Below are positions 12,002 to 23,004 of a DNA stretch of 64,000 nucleotides, piece by piece. The DNA is taken from NCBI GenBank assembly GCA_028023455.1, contig JAQFVV010012535.1, positions 62,001 to 126,000 on the forward strand. The letters run 5' to 3'. The notes under the pieces are model-generated. The model had not been told where the DNA came from and did no database searches. It saw nothing but the letters and a program-made list of their open reading frames with translations. Every line of letters starts with the position of its first letter. Position 1 is the first letter of the stretch. This DNA comes from Epiperipatus broadwayi. Taxonomy: Eukaryota; Onychophora; Udeonychophora; Euonychophora; Peripatidae. The position numbers and the translations under genes were made by a program.

Positions 12002-15000
12002 TTATAAATTTGAGCGAAGTAGCATTATTGACCAGGTGTCTGAAAAAATGTTAGGCGATGAAATTTTTTCATCCCTAGTGCATACGATATCAATTTTGTT
12101 TCTAAATGTGTTAGATTGTTTCATGTCCGGTTCATACATAAGTGTACATCTGGTACACCATAGTGAGTATAACACAAATGTGCTAGCACGATGAGTCCAT
12201 AAATACCCTTTTCAAAGGAATTGAGAAGTGTTTGTATTCCGTAATCCTTGTTTTTAAAAATTTTTGGAATGTCCCAACGGATATTATTGTATCTGGGGCA
12301 TGTGAATAATAAGTGTGATAGGGTTTCTGGTTCTCTTTGAAAAAGCTTGCAAATATCTTCAATATTGGTACAGTTCCTTTTATATCTACAGAAGTAAAGA
12401 GTTGGAAGTGCATCAAGATTTAGTTTTATGAGGAAATCATAGAATTTTGGCTCCAATGACCAATATTTGAAGTTTTTGGTCAACTGTTTATTTGTTAAGT
12501 TTAGATAAGTTTTCCCATTATCATTGGAAGGGGGGTTGCAGACTGAGTAAACCTCCCAGTATTTCATTTTGTCCATAGGGGGGGAGGTAAATGTAAGATT
12601 GGGGATGCTTAATAGTGGAGAAATTAGCTTATTCCAGAAGTTATTTGTAGGTGGTGGTTTGTCTGTGGGTGTGATTTTGAGTGCAATTTCTAGATAGGGG
12701 AAAATTTTGGCACATGATGATATTAGATTAAATGTTTTTTGAATTTGAAAAATGTTGATTGAATGTAGGCCTAGTCCATTTTGAGATTGAGGGTTCAGGA
12801 TTTTTCTTAAGGATATTGGCACTATTTTTTTTTCCACAATAATTTTCTACACATTGAATAAATTTTTGCTATAAACACTTTTGTGTATATTATTATGGGT
12901 GTATAATATGTAACTCTTGTTATTATTAAGAGATTGAAGAGAGCGACTTTGGCATAGAGCGACATGTATGATTTGGATAGAGAATTAGTTATATTCTCAG
13001 ATTTATTCATTAATTTCCTCTGTATCTGTGAACGCATTTCAGAGTTGCTTAAATGGAATGGAAATCCCAGGAATGGACCTAGTTTTCCTTTAAAGTATTG
13101 GTCTTGTTGGTGTCCAGTGCATATGGACCAAGCGCTGGATTTATGCAGATTAAACTCTAGTTTATATTCTGCTGAGTAGTTATTAAGAATTTTAATTAGT
13201 GTTGGTATTTGTTTTTTGGTGGGCAGAAAGACAGTAATATCATCCATGTATGCAACACATGTGACATTAGTCTTCATTGCGGGTATGAATATTCCAGTCA
13301 TCTCACTTTCAATTGCTTTAAGGAGAGGATTAATATAAAAAGTGAATAGAAGAGTACTTAATGGTGAACCTTGTGGGATGGAGTTAAATGGAGTGAAGGA
13401 TGGTGCATATTTCCCACTAAGAGTTATATGAATTTCTCTACTTAAAAGAAGGTTTGTAATCAAGTAGATTAGTGCTCTGGGAATTGATGTGTCTGCTAGC
13501 ATATTAATTGGTACCATATCAAATGCTGATTTGATGTCCAGTTGAACTACAACAGGCCCGTACCTTTTGTTATTTCTGACTGTGTCAATCACTGTCTTAT
13601 ATAGAAAAGCCGCTTGCCCAGTAGAAGATCCCTTCCTTGCGAACTGATTTTTTGACAAATGTGGCAGAATGTAGGGCTCAATTCTGTCTTTAATTATTGA
13701 CTCCAGAATCTTGATACCAAGTGGGCTCATTGATATAGGTCTGAGATTTTGTAAAGTGGTTATGTTTTCCTTCTTCTTAATAAATGGAACCACTGAGATG
13801 GGGTAGAGCCCATGAATGTGATAAATTCTCTGGGTTAGGAAGTTGGCTAAATCTGCTAGATATTTTACTGTGAAATGACTTAAGTGCTTGTATACAAAGC
13901 AAGGTATTCCATGTATTCCTGGATGACATGAGTTTGATATTGAATACAACTTTTCTTCAAAATCTCTTGGAACAAAGGCTATATTATCTTCTGGTGGGCC
14001 AAGAAAGTTATCCGGGGGGTTGAAAAATTCCCCTCTTTGCAGGTTGTGTTTGTAGAATGAGTAGAGTGGTTCTAGCATATTATCTCCTGCAATGGTTTGC
14101 CCTTCAACTTTGATAGCCGATGGAACCCGGTTTGTTGGAGCTTGACCTAGAGCCCAGCGAATATACTGTCTAGACCATATATGGGTCTGGCTCAGGAATA
14201 TCTTTTTCTTCTTTATTGCCAAATATTCCCTGAACGAAACACATGCCGACCAATAAGCTTTTCTAAGGGCTACAACATTTGTACAGCCCTCTGCGGTGGA
14301 AGCACTAAGTGTTATTCTTTTATGCAGATCATCTGCAAGAGCCAAAATCCTTGAAGGGGGGGGTTGGTTTCTTGTAATTGTATCAATTGTGTACGAGATT
14401 ATGTTTACGAAGGTAATCCATCTCTGAACTGGGTCCAAATCCATGTCACGAATTTTGAATATTGATATGTATATCTCTGAATAGAGATATTCCTTAGTTT
14501 GAGCTGGAAGCAATATTCTAATAGTTTTGCCTGTAGTAACTATGGGTCTATATGAAAAATCATTTTTAAGACAAACCATCACAGCTGAATGATCTGAGAA
14601 GGATGAGTTTATTAGTAGTATTTTGATCATATGATGCAGCGCTGGTGAATAAAACACAAGATCAATCAGAGAAGAGAATCTGCCATTGTTGAATGAAACA
14701 GAGTTTTGTGGAAGAAAACCTTCTCCAGACATGAGAGGAAAATCCAGCCTGTGTAACCATTTTGTAACAAATTTACTGTATGACATATTAAAATCTTCCA
14801 TTAGTATTATGGGATGTATTGGCGATGCAAACTTTGTGTTTAGTATATGTATGAGGTTATTTATAATTGTATCACCTGGAGGAATATACAGATATACTAT
14901 GTTAAGCATTATTCTTTTATGATATAGATTAATAACTAGCATGTGTGCATCAATATGTAATATTTTAAATGAGCTGAATGGGCATGTTTTGGTTATGACA

Positions 15001-15221
15001 ATTCCTGTCCCAGCCGATGGTGAGAATGCGGCTCTGGAAAACAAAGAATAGCCTTGATTGTCATAAAGCTTAGATGGATCTGTTTGTGATTTATTATATA
15101 TCTTTGTCTCCAGTAGTCCAATTATATGTGGTTGGATAATGTTAATCCATTTTCTAAGTTTATAGTTTTTTTCAACAGAGTTTAAACCTCTGACATTAAC
15201 TGATCCTATTTTTATCATCAT
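12002..15221 (-). pseudogene. LINE 1 ORF2: APE endonuclease, reverse transcriptase, zinc finger
   Basis: About 1,073 codons that would nick target DNA and reverse-transcribe the element RNA at the nick. The first 799 codons are open. N-terminal endonuclease motifs: NVRGLN (residues 9-14), ETK (38-40), MEDFN (141-145; most copies have GDFN), SLIDLVF (184-190), SDHSAV (209-214). RT motifs: LRPISM (493-498), LDIKSAFD (561-568), IPQGSPLS (615-622) and the catalytic YMDD (658-661). A run of nine A on the minus strand at about 12,825-12,833 shifts frame; one more A would restore it, judging by the sister copies. The frame then continues through CKLF…HLLFTC, a C-terminal finger whose second Cys is replaced by Phe. 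A second shift near 12,180 precedes the conserved SLWCTRC segment, and the true end is a TAA at 12,002-12,004. No RNase H domain is seen. Confidence 0.93.
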
Positions 15222-15260
15222 TTTATTTAATGTAGTTATGTAAAAGTACGAAAGATATGT

Positions 15261-16760
15261 TTATGTTATTTGCATATTCCTGTCTAAAAATATTGGACTT
15301 TCATCCGACAAACCAAGGAGCTTGTCGTAAGCTATTGTATTTGAGCATGTTTCACTTATTTCTATTGTCGTGACTTGCTCACTTGTATTACACACATTGG
15401 AATCTTCTATGTTTTGGGTTGACTTTTTAACTTTTTTAGCATTGTCCAGAGACTGTGATAGATCCTCTTTACTCAGTTCTGGGGATTGTACTTCACTTTT
15501 TCTTTCTCTTTTCTTACTTGGTGGACGACCAGGTTTACGTTTGGCTGTTAGTACATTTATGTCAATGCCTGAGTGTGATGGTCCTGATATTGATGCTTCT
15601 GTAATGTCTTGTGAAGTTTTGTTTAGGATTACTGCTTCTGGAATGGTTTTGCTAATTTCATTTGTGACTTTTAGTGTAATGGAACTGTGTTGGTCCGATA
15701 GTTGATCTTGTATTTGTGTATTATCTTCTGATGGTATACTTGGGGTAAAACCAACCAAATCATCGATATTAGCATCATTTATATCAGTGATCAACGCCTT
15801 TCCATTTGTGTATGGCATATTATTATTATCGTTTTTTCCTTTGCATTGATGTGTTGTTGTATTTCTCATTTCACAGTGCGGACATTTAGTTTTAGGACAC
15901 GCACCTATGAGATGATCTCTTTCTTTGCAGTTGAAGCACTGAGGTTTAATTCCATATATTATTACGAGGAGCGTGGTATCTTGATCCGTAATTAATGTAG
16001 GGATATCATTCGGAATTATATTTTTGTTTAGACGCAGTTTAAAATGATAATAGGTGCTTAATATAGGTATAGGCGTATCTTTTAGATACGTAGGTTGGAA
16101 CGACACTACTGACCTAAAAGGTTTCATCAGCTTCGTAAATTCATTAATGGAGAAGGTGAAGCAGGTGTTTTTAATAATCCCTGTTACATAGTTTTCTCTA
16201 TTGCGATCTATTTTAACTAACGCGTATTTTTCCAGCGTGAGAATAGTATTTTCAAATCTATTTCTCTGTCCTTCATCGAAAAATTCAATGGCAATATATC
16301 TGGGGTTAGGATGTTCTCCAATTCGTTGTATAGAGTCCTACATGTTGTTTGCTGTAATTGCTTCATACAGCAAATTTTTTGGGAATCTGTAAAGAGAGCA
16401 ATTAATATCTGTGACAGCTAGAACAATCGAGCGATTGGTAAAAAACCGTTTAAACGATAAATATAGGTCTTTCGGTATTGTTTGATTCAAGGCCTCCGAA
16501 ATTCTTTTCAAGCTTTCTTCTGACCAAGCCTCTTTGATTACGTTAATAGATTCACGAGAGGTATCCGCAAGAATGTCTAAATTAATCAAATCATTCATTG
16601 TTGATCTGTGGAATCTAGCACTTTGATTTGTATTTTTTACACTAGATAAATTTACGTAAGAATCGTGCTGTAGCAATAAAGATGTGGCTCTCGCAGCTTC
16701 TGCATATGTGCATGATTTCACTTCGCATGCAGAGTCCATGGCATCTGACATATTTGCCAC
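15261..16760 (-). pseudogene. LINE 1 ORF1: nucleic-acid-binding protein with CCHC knuckle and AT-hook-like motif
   Basis: A 499-codon frame with a single in-frame TAG at 16,338-16,340, where the related copy at 37 kb has Trp (TGG to TAG). The start at 16,760 is the first ATG of the frame and lies 203 bases inside the element. The central domain (SIQRIGEHPNPRY onward) is conserved with the ORF1 pieces at 36.7-37.0 kb and 45.6-45.8 kb. A canonical CCHC knuckle, CFNCKERDHLIGAC, lies at 15,897-15,938, followed by a second cysteine cluster (CPHC…HQC). The C-terminal third is polar and basic and contains KRKPGRPPSKK, close to an AT-hook core. ORF1 proteins coat LINE RNA and assist retrotransposition. 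It ends 39 bases before ORF2. The single stop suggests recent inactivation. Confidence 0.9.
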
Positions 16761-16963
16761 AGCAAAGCAAAGAAAAATGTGGTTAGTATATTCTATATGG
16801 AGGGATCAGTTAGATTTTTTTATGAGGTTTGTCTATCTCAAATCTTTAATATCAATTTAGTTTCATTCCAAAAATATTTTATCAGTTTGATATCGTAAAA
16901 AAAAACAAATAAATAGGCTCACTGTAAAAGTAACAATCTTGCTCCAAAAGGTGCATGCACATT

Positions 16964-16981
16964 CTTCCCCACTTTAAAGTA
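16964..16981. repeat. Target-site duplication, 5' side of LINE 1
   Basis: Identical to 11,759-11,776 over 18 bp; mismatches occur immediately outside on both sides, which fixes the LINE 5' end at 16,963. Confidence 0.9.
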
Positions 16982-17201
16982 ATAAATTCAGAAATCAAAT
17001 GTATGCAGCAAATATCATATTACAAAAAATTATATATATAATTTAAATACAAAGGTCAATCTTGATAATATACGAGTAAATAAAAACCAAGTGATTATTT
17101 ATATATATATAAATAAAAAAAACTTTAATATTATATAAAAATAGAAAAAAAAAAAACTACATACACTCATCTGAACTTTTACTTTCATTAAGTTCAACTT
17201 A

Positions 17202-17552
17202 ATGTGGACCACACAGCTACTCAATAGGACAGATAAGGCTTCCTTTCACCAATACATGTATGACTCCTTTTTCCATCAGGGTCTGCTATTTCTTCTATGG
17301 CATTTTTGGGCTTCGGGGACAAATGGGTGGTGCACTGCAGCTAGAAGTCTACTCCATGATAGTGTAGAAAACTGGAACAAACAATAAGGCCATCTCCTTT
17401 ATTATAGGGTCGGTGAATATAATCTTCTCATAGATATATATCGCTTTCGCATCAGACTTTATTATACACCTCGGCTATACGAATACTTGCTTGTGACTAA
17501 AGATCATGCTCGGCATGTAGGTCAAATACGAATTAAAGTTCTCCAAATATGA
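17202..17552 (+). pseudogene. Unrecognised coding-like frame with one internal stop
   Basis: From an ATG at 17,202 the frame stays open for 61 codons to a TAA at 17,385-17,387. It then continues in the same frame for another 54 codons to a TGA at 17,550-17,552, giving 117 codons with one interruption in DNA that is otherwise stop-dense. Base composition is clearly less AT-rich than the surroundings. The second half includes YRFRIRLYYTPRLYEYL followed by VTKDHARHVGQIRI, which looks protein-like. I do not recognise a family. It could be a decayed gene or exon, a fragment of an unrecognised element, or chance; the frame is not shared with the LINEs or the Gypsy element in this window. Confidence 0.3.
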
Positions 17553-18539
17553 TTATTTCTTTTTTTTTTATTAAATGGATAGGGGATTCATATTATTGAT
17601 AACTTTTCTAAAATCTATTTAATGATCCTCCCATGTTTGAATGGCTAATTTCAAATTTCCTTTTTTCTTTCTGTTCTTTAGACCAGCCAGATACAACTAT
17701 AATTTTTAGCAAACACATATCATTTCTCATTTCTTTCTGCTTTGTTATTTTCCACAAGCATATACCATTACATTACTTAGACAAGCTGGAAACAAAGTTT
17801 TTATTTTCTCAAACATCTGCCATCTGACTGCTTTGGCAAGCTAGGAACAACTGACTTCAATGCCCCAAGTAAGTAGCACATGTGGCCCAATTAGTACAAT
17901 TGTAATACCCTCCCCCCTTATGAACTATTTCATCAGCCAATAATAAGACTATACTTTTATATTAATTTACCTACATTCTTTCACTTTTTATATCTTAAAT
18001 TACGATTTCTCTAATATTGGAATTTGTATAGCTTCCATATTAATTAATTATATCACCCATTGTGCTTATATTCTTTTTTAGATAAAATCGACTTTTTGAT
18101 TTTATCTTTATCCACGATCAACCAGAACAAATTTCTTTTAATACAAAACATTTTTCTTCTGCTAAAAGTAGATTACAATTGACAAAAGGGTTTTTTTTTT
18201 CTTGATAAATTAATATTAATTACTAACCATCTTATTCTAATAAATATAAAATTTAAATTCTAATAAGTACAAAATTTGAATTCTATTTGAACAATTTTTT
18301 AGAAAATAAAAATATACATTTCTATATATGTGTATCGAAACATTTACAAGTGGTAATAAACTTAAATACAAAATGTTACAAGCTTAGTTTTCCCCTTATG
18401 ATATAGATTTGCTGTGCGAATAAAATTATTAACACATATACTACATACACTTGTACTGTGGGTGTAAATAGGAATATAATATAGACCAAACCCATTTATT
18501 TATATACCATATATAAGTAATAGATCTGTTAAAAATTAC
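17553..18539. other. Noncoding sequence
   Basis: AT-rich, no credible gene. A short GC-richer patch at 17,830-17,925 contains TGTAATACCCTCCCCCC, which resembles the start of some LTRs, but no partner end was found. Confidence 0.4.
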
Positions 18540-18589
18540 AATTTTGATATGATAAATTTTAGCTGTGCTGAATCTTCAGCAGCAGCCAT
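18540..18589 (-). CDS. Possible first coding exon of an unidentified gene
   Basis: On the minus strand an ATG at 18,589 sits in the context acaaaATGGCTGCTGCTG, close to an animal initiation consensus. It opens the frame MAAAEDSAQLKFIISKL before a stop. A GTAATT sequence at the end could be a weak splice donor, and a TATATATATAT tract lies 30-45 bases upstream, beyond a GC-richer leader. No downstream exon could be linked. An unspliced 17-residue peptide is unlikely to be functional by itself, so this is only a candidate first exon. Confidence 0.2.
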
Positions 18590-21500
18590 TTTGTGCATGG
18601 CCGTTATACACGGTCTGGCACAATATATATATATAAAACAAAAAGGAAAAGCAAAATGAAAATTCAGTAATTCTAAATCTACCCCATTAATACAATTACT
18701 AAAATGATGTTTAAAGGTTGTGGTAAATATATTTATAACTTTTTTTAAAGATATGTATATAGTCCCACTCACATCTATATGTGTATGTAAGTCATAGTAA
18801 AAATTAATGAAAGATAAGAAAAAGACAATTTACTCAAGTGGATTAATTGTGCACTCAGAAATAAACAATTGAAAGTAAATATTATTAAAAACTTATTAGT
18901 AAATAATATAGTTTTGTTTGTTCTAGAGTTTGCACTTAATGTTAATTATATAAAAACCTTACTTGAGGTCACTTTGTTGAATCAGTGTTGAATTTCCAAA
19001 GGGATCTGTAAATTTACTTATTAATAATTATACATATTTATTGACTATGATCCTTTTTCTTCTTTATATATATCAACATATGATATATATATCCATTCAC
19101 TGTTCCCACTTTTATAATGCAAGTGATCGAATTTGAAAATGAGACTTGAATACACAAATAAAAAGAATCACAGTACATGACATTTCAAATAGAAATAATA
19201 AAAAATCAAAAAAAATCACGTAAATTAAAAAAAGAAAATATCTATAGATATCCTGAGAAAAGCAAGCATTTTTCCATTGTTAAGAGTTTATAAACTTAAA
19301 TGTCCATCTCCATGCATAATGTTCTTGTTCACCAACTCTGTTGATATTTATATATTTTATGCTACTTGGTTAAAAACAAACACATACCAATTATCTCTTT
19401 TGAAACGTATAGCATAAATTCATTGAAGATTGATGTTCATCAGCATTTCGTAAAATAGACATTTTGATGGATAATTTTATAATGACATCGAAGATAGCTT
19501 TTAGAACACCCACAGTATTGCCTTTACCCAAATACATTGTAATGATTATTTTACTATAAATTATTATTTATATTGTGGCTTCAATATATATAAGAAAATG
19601 GCTTAAAGAAACAATCAATTTGTAATATTTCCCCCTTTTTTTTTCTTATTTCCATAACAACAAATTCAAACTTGCGGAATAAATTAAATCATTAGTTTAT
19701 TCCTGCTAATATATATTCCAGTTTGTCACTTTAATAGTTAAGATTAAATTTCCAGTTTCCTTCTATCCAAATTATAAAGATTTTATATTAACTTTAAAAT
19801 ATAGACATTAAGATTTAAATTTCATATCCTTACTGTTTTATTTAAATGCCGAACAGTTTTTCTTTTTTTTTTAAAAAATAAATAAAATAAAAGTCTTTAC
19901 TTTATGTGCTGTCGGTTTAGTTGTTAGTCCACAAGTGAAAAACGCTAGATTGTTTTCTTGTGCTAGCTAAAACCTATTGTTACAAAATTAATAAAAAAAG
20001 ACAAATTATAAAACATTACTATTATTATTATTATTTTATTTAGTTTTCATTATTCAAAGTTGATCATCTAGCAACTATTTTGACCTTTGCTTATGTCTGT
20101 CTTATAAGTCAATTAATTATTATTTTAGTTAATGATATTAAATGAAAAAAAAAGTTAATTTCTACAAATAGACAAACATTTGTTTATATGTATGTTTATA
20201 TACGTATATACTTCATGTGTATAAGCAGGTATTGTAGAATAAATTATTTGCCTACCACTTGGCCTGAATTCAAACATTGTGTAAAAACTGGGATAGGTGT
20301 GGTGGTTAGTTGTAAGCCATCTCTTACAATATATATATATATATATGCACACATATGCATAAAAAATCATACCCTAAGTAAAAGTCTATCCATTTTCACC
20401 ATCCATTGATCCATCGTAGCTTCTTTATTCTCAATCATAAGATGTAGAGAATAGAGAAAAGATTAGTTGAACTTTCAGTGTTTCCTTTCAGGTATATATA
20501 GATCCAGCTTTCAAAACAGCAGGTAAAAATTTATATATATACATTAGGTAGCTTCAATTTTTCTTTTCATTAGCAATAATGTTGAAATAGAATTTTTTTA
20601 AGACATAATCCTGTTAAATCAAGTGAAGAATTTAATACTAGCTCTTTTCTTTGAATTAGGAGAGTGTAGTTTAAATTGCTTATTAATAATATGAATTAAT
20701 CAGTTGGTTCTTCAGTTTTCTTGGCCTCAAATGAATGGGCAGACAGTTGACTTTCTATTCTTCCATATTTTATGAGTTAATGATTTAATAATAAAGTTTT
20801 AAATAATTTTTTTAAAAAACAGAGAATCATGTCTGTTCTCAGCAGTGACAAAAAGATGAGAAGTCCTTTTACAGTCTTTCCTGGCTATTTATACTACACT
20901 CCTTTTGACCTAATGGCTGTCATAACAGCCGTTGATATTTACTCAAATAAAACTCAATGAGGGATGATATGTTACAGCAAATTTCCTACTTTTTTTGCAA
21001 GTGCAATGAAAGTTTGAAGAGAAATGGATATATTGAAATGAAATCTAAGTTCAATATGATTTTTTATTATTTTGAACCAAAATAAAGAATTTGTATTGTG
21101 ACAGTCAGTTTTAAATGACTGCCACAAAGATGATTGCAAGCATAGTTGCAGCCCAAACAAATGTACATATTATAATAAAAGGAGTGGTCTGTGCAGGTAT
21201 ATTTTCTCTGTTGCTTACACACACAATATATTGTAAATAAATAGGATGAATGGTGATAATACACTTATAAATAAACAAATGCGGACACCACATGTAAATA
21301 TGTATTTTGCTGTTAATAAATGCTATATATTTTTTTTATTTATGATATGATTAAATATGGTAGGGGATTAAAGAAATTATTGTGGGAAACTGAAATGTAT
21401 TTGCAAATAACCCAACAGTAAACATGTTTTATTTCGATTTTTGATTTTATTTTAGATTCTCAAAGGTTGTATTTTTTTTTTCGGTTGCTTGTTGAATATT

Positions 21501-21899
21501 CTTTTTGGGAAAACTTAAAAACAATTTTTATGTGACAACAAGTATACAGTTTAAGTTTTATAAAAAAATTTTTAGAACTTAATGTTCATGACCGCAGGCA
21601 AGCCAATGACCTCTTTCTTTTATTGTATAATGTTTTTGGGGAAAAAATGTAGAAATTGTATCAGTGGTCATTCGGCTTGACACCTACACAAAATTATTTA
21701 ATTAAATAAATGTGATTTTATTTTATTTTTTAAAGAAATCGAGGGATTGGAATTAAAATGGTCTGTGAAATTCTGAAATTAATTAAAAGATAAAGTTATC
21801 GTAAGACAAATTTTTTCCAAAGAGATAGCTAAAATTAAATCTTTTGTTTGGACTTAAGTAATTAAAAACAGGGATTAATAATTTAATTAAAAACAGAAA
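18590..21899. other. Noncoding sequence with microsatellites
   Basis: No supported gene. There are short (TA)n tracts at about 18,622-18,632, 19,078-19,090 and 20,331-20,345, and an ATT run at 20,021-20,034. The interval 20,240-20,330 is less AT-rich and contains TTTGAATTCAGGCC on the minus strand beside a (TA)n tract; this faintly recalls a tRNA-derived SINE B box, but no A box or tRNA fold is convincing. Confidence 0.4.
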
Positions 21900-22490
21900 T
21901 GTAAAAGCAATAACTTGTGGAGGGGATGAGAGAATACACCCTGTAATGGGGGGGGGGTATATAAATGCTGGTCAGGTGAAATTGAGTTAGTTAGCTGGGT
22001 TATATTCGATGATACTCACGGGCACTCTTACCCGTTCTCTTTGTGAGTTAACAGTATAGTTTTTGGAGTGTGCTGACGGAAAAGCAGAATTATGAGTGTA
22101 AAAAGAAATATTTTTTCGGAATGCTGAACAAGTGGAAGAGTCATTAATAGCTGAACATATTTTAAAAGGTATTAACCGAATGGAGAAAGAATACTGCCCA
22201 ATTAAATAAAGAAGAAAAGAAGCAATACGGAAGGGAATCAAGATTTATTAGTGACACAACAATGAACATGGAGTAGGAAACCAAGTTCAATACATTCGCA
22301 CCGCTCGAAGACCTACATAGTCATCCAGTGATGTAACTTTCTATTTCTTAAAGTGTAGCTGCTATGGACAATTTTCCAACCTCCATTGAAGCCCTGCTAA
22401 GTAATCACCTGCACAGCAGATATATATCGCCCTCAAAATCCTAGCCCGGAGAAGAACGAAACCTTCGGGAAGTATTATTTATGTTTTTAT
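21900..22490 (+). promoter_or_regulatory. GC-richer block with TATA box after a G10 run
   Basis: A run of ten G (21,948-21,957) is followed directly by TATATAAA (21,958-21,965). About 25-30 bases on is GAGTTAGTTAG, a plausible initiator zone. The next 500 bases are distinctly less AT-rich than the flanks and contain AATAAA at 22,205-22,210. This arrangement of promoter, transcribed block and poly(A) signal is what an LTR or a short retrogene leader looks like, but neither a partner LTR nor a coding frame was found. A small frame at 21,987-22,241 on the minus strand is not recognisable. Confidence 0.3.
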
Positions 22491-22705
22491 ATCTATTTTT
22501 GTATCTTATTACTAGTAATTCGTTATTTTATTAATATTGCTATTATTAAACGAACCAATGAATTGCGTAATTCAGTTATAAATATTTTTTTTGTAATTTT
22601 AACATAAAGGTACACGTAATTCATTGGAGTATCGGAAATATTTCAAAATAGTTAAATAGAAATAATTGGGTGGTTTGGTCATTGGATGTATGTGTTTCAT
22701 CTTGT

Positions 22706-23004
22706 AATAATAGTAAATTTATTCCATCCACTACATGCAGGATTGTTTTCATAAGGAATAAAAGTGTGTAGGAAAGTGTTCCAAATAATTATTATTGTCC
22801 GCTACGGGCAGGACTTCTGTTATGGAACTTTTAAGATTCAAATTGTAGTTTAGCATGAGTTTGATTCCCTTAGTAATTTTATTCCATCCGCTATGTGCAG
22901 GGTTGTTTCCATAAGGAATAAAAGTGTGTTAGAAAGTGTTCCAAATAATTATTATTGTCCGCCATGTGCAGGACTCATATTATGGAACTTTTAAGATTGA
23001 AATA
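22706..23004. repeat. Tandem repeat, two units of about 160 bp
   Basis: ATTCCATCC at 22,721 recurs at 22,881 and the following sequence matches closely: ataaggaataaaagtgtgt, then aaagtgttccaaataattat, then ttatggaacttttaagatt. Each unit contains two related sub-motifs, TCCGCTATGTGCAGG and TCCGCCATGTGCAGG, about 90 bases apart, so the unit itself may derive from an older duplication. Confidence 0.85.

Larger units (their letters stand above)
11777..16963 (-). mobile_element. Nearly full-length APE-type non-LTR retrotransposon (LINE 1)
   Basis: A 5.19-kb two-ORF LINE on the minus strand, delimited by an exact 18-bp target-site duplication. Order on the minus strand: 5' UTR (16,963-16,761), ORF1 with CCHC knuckles, a 39-bp gap, ORF2 with endonuclease, reverse transcriptase and C-terminal finger, then a 225-bp 3' UTR. 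The 3' UTR contains A-rich runs and a hairpin (GATCAGG/CCTGATC, 11,849-11,874) and ends AATAAAGCCTATTGAAAC directly at the TSD, with no poly(A) or microsatellite tail. Few disabling mutations (one stop, two frameshifts) and an intact TSD mark it as the youngest element in the window. The clade is uncertain: it lacks RNase H and has YMDD in RT; Tx1/L1-like or I/Jockey-related placement needs phylogeny. Confidence 0.92.

Noticed and set aside
13100-15705. Plus-strand frames antisense to LINE 1 (for example 15,370-15,705)
   Set aside because: They mirror the coding strand of ORF1 and ORF2, whose minus-strand frames have clear conserved motifs.
17900-17925. LTR start TGTAATACCCTCCCCCC
   Set aside because: No matching end, PBS or duplicate was found within the window.
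20240-20345. tRNA-derived SINE
   Set aside because: A TTTGAATTCAGG near-B-box and a (TA)n tail are present, but no convincing A box, tRNA fold or second copy was found.
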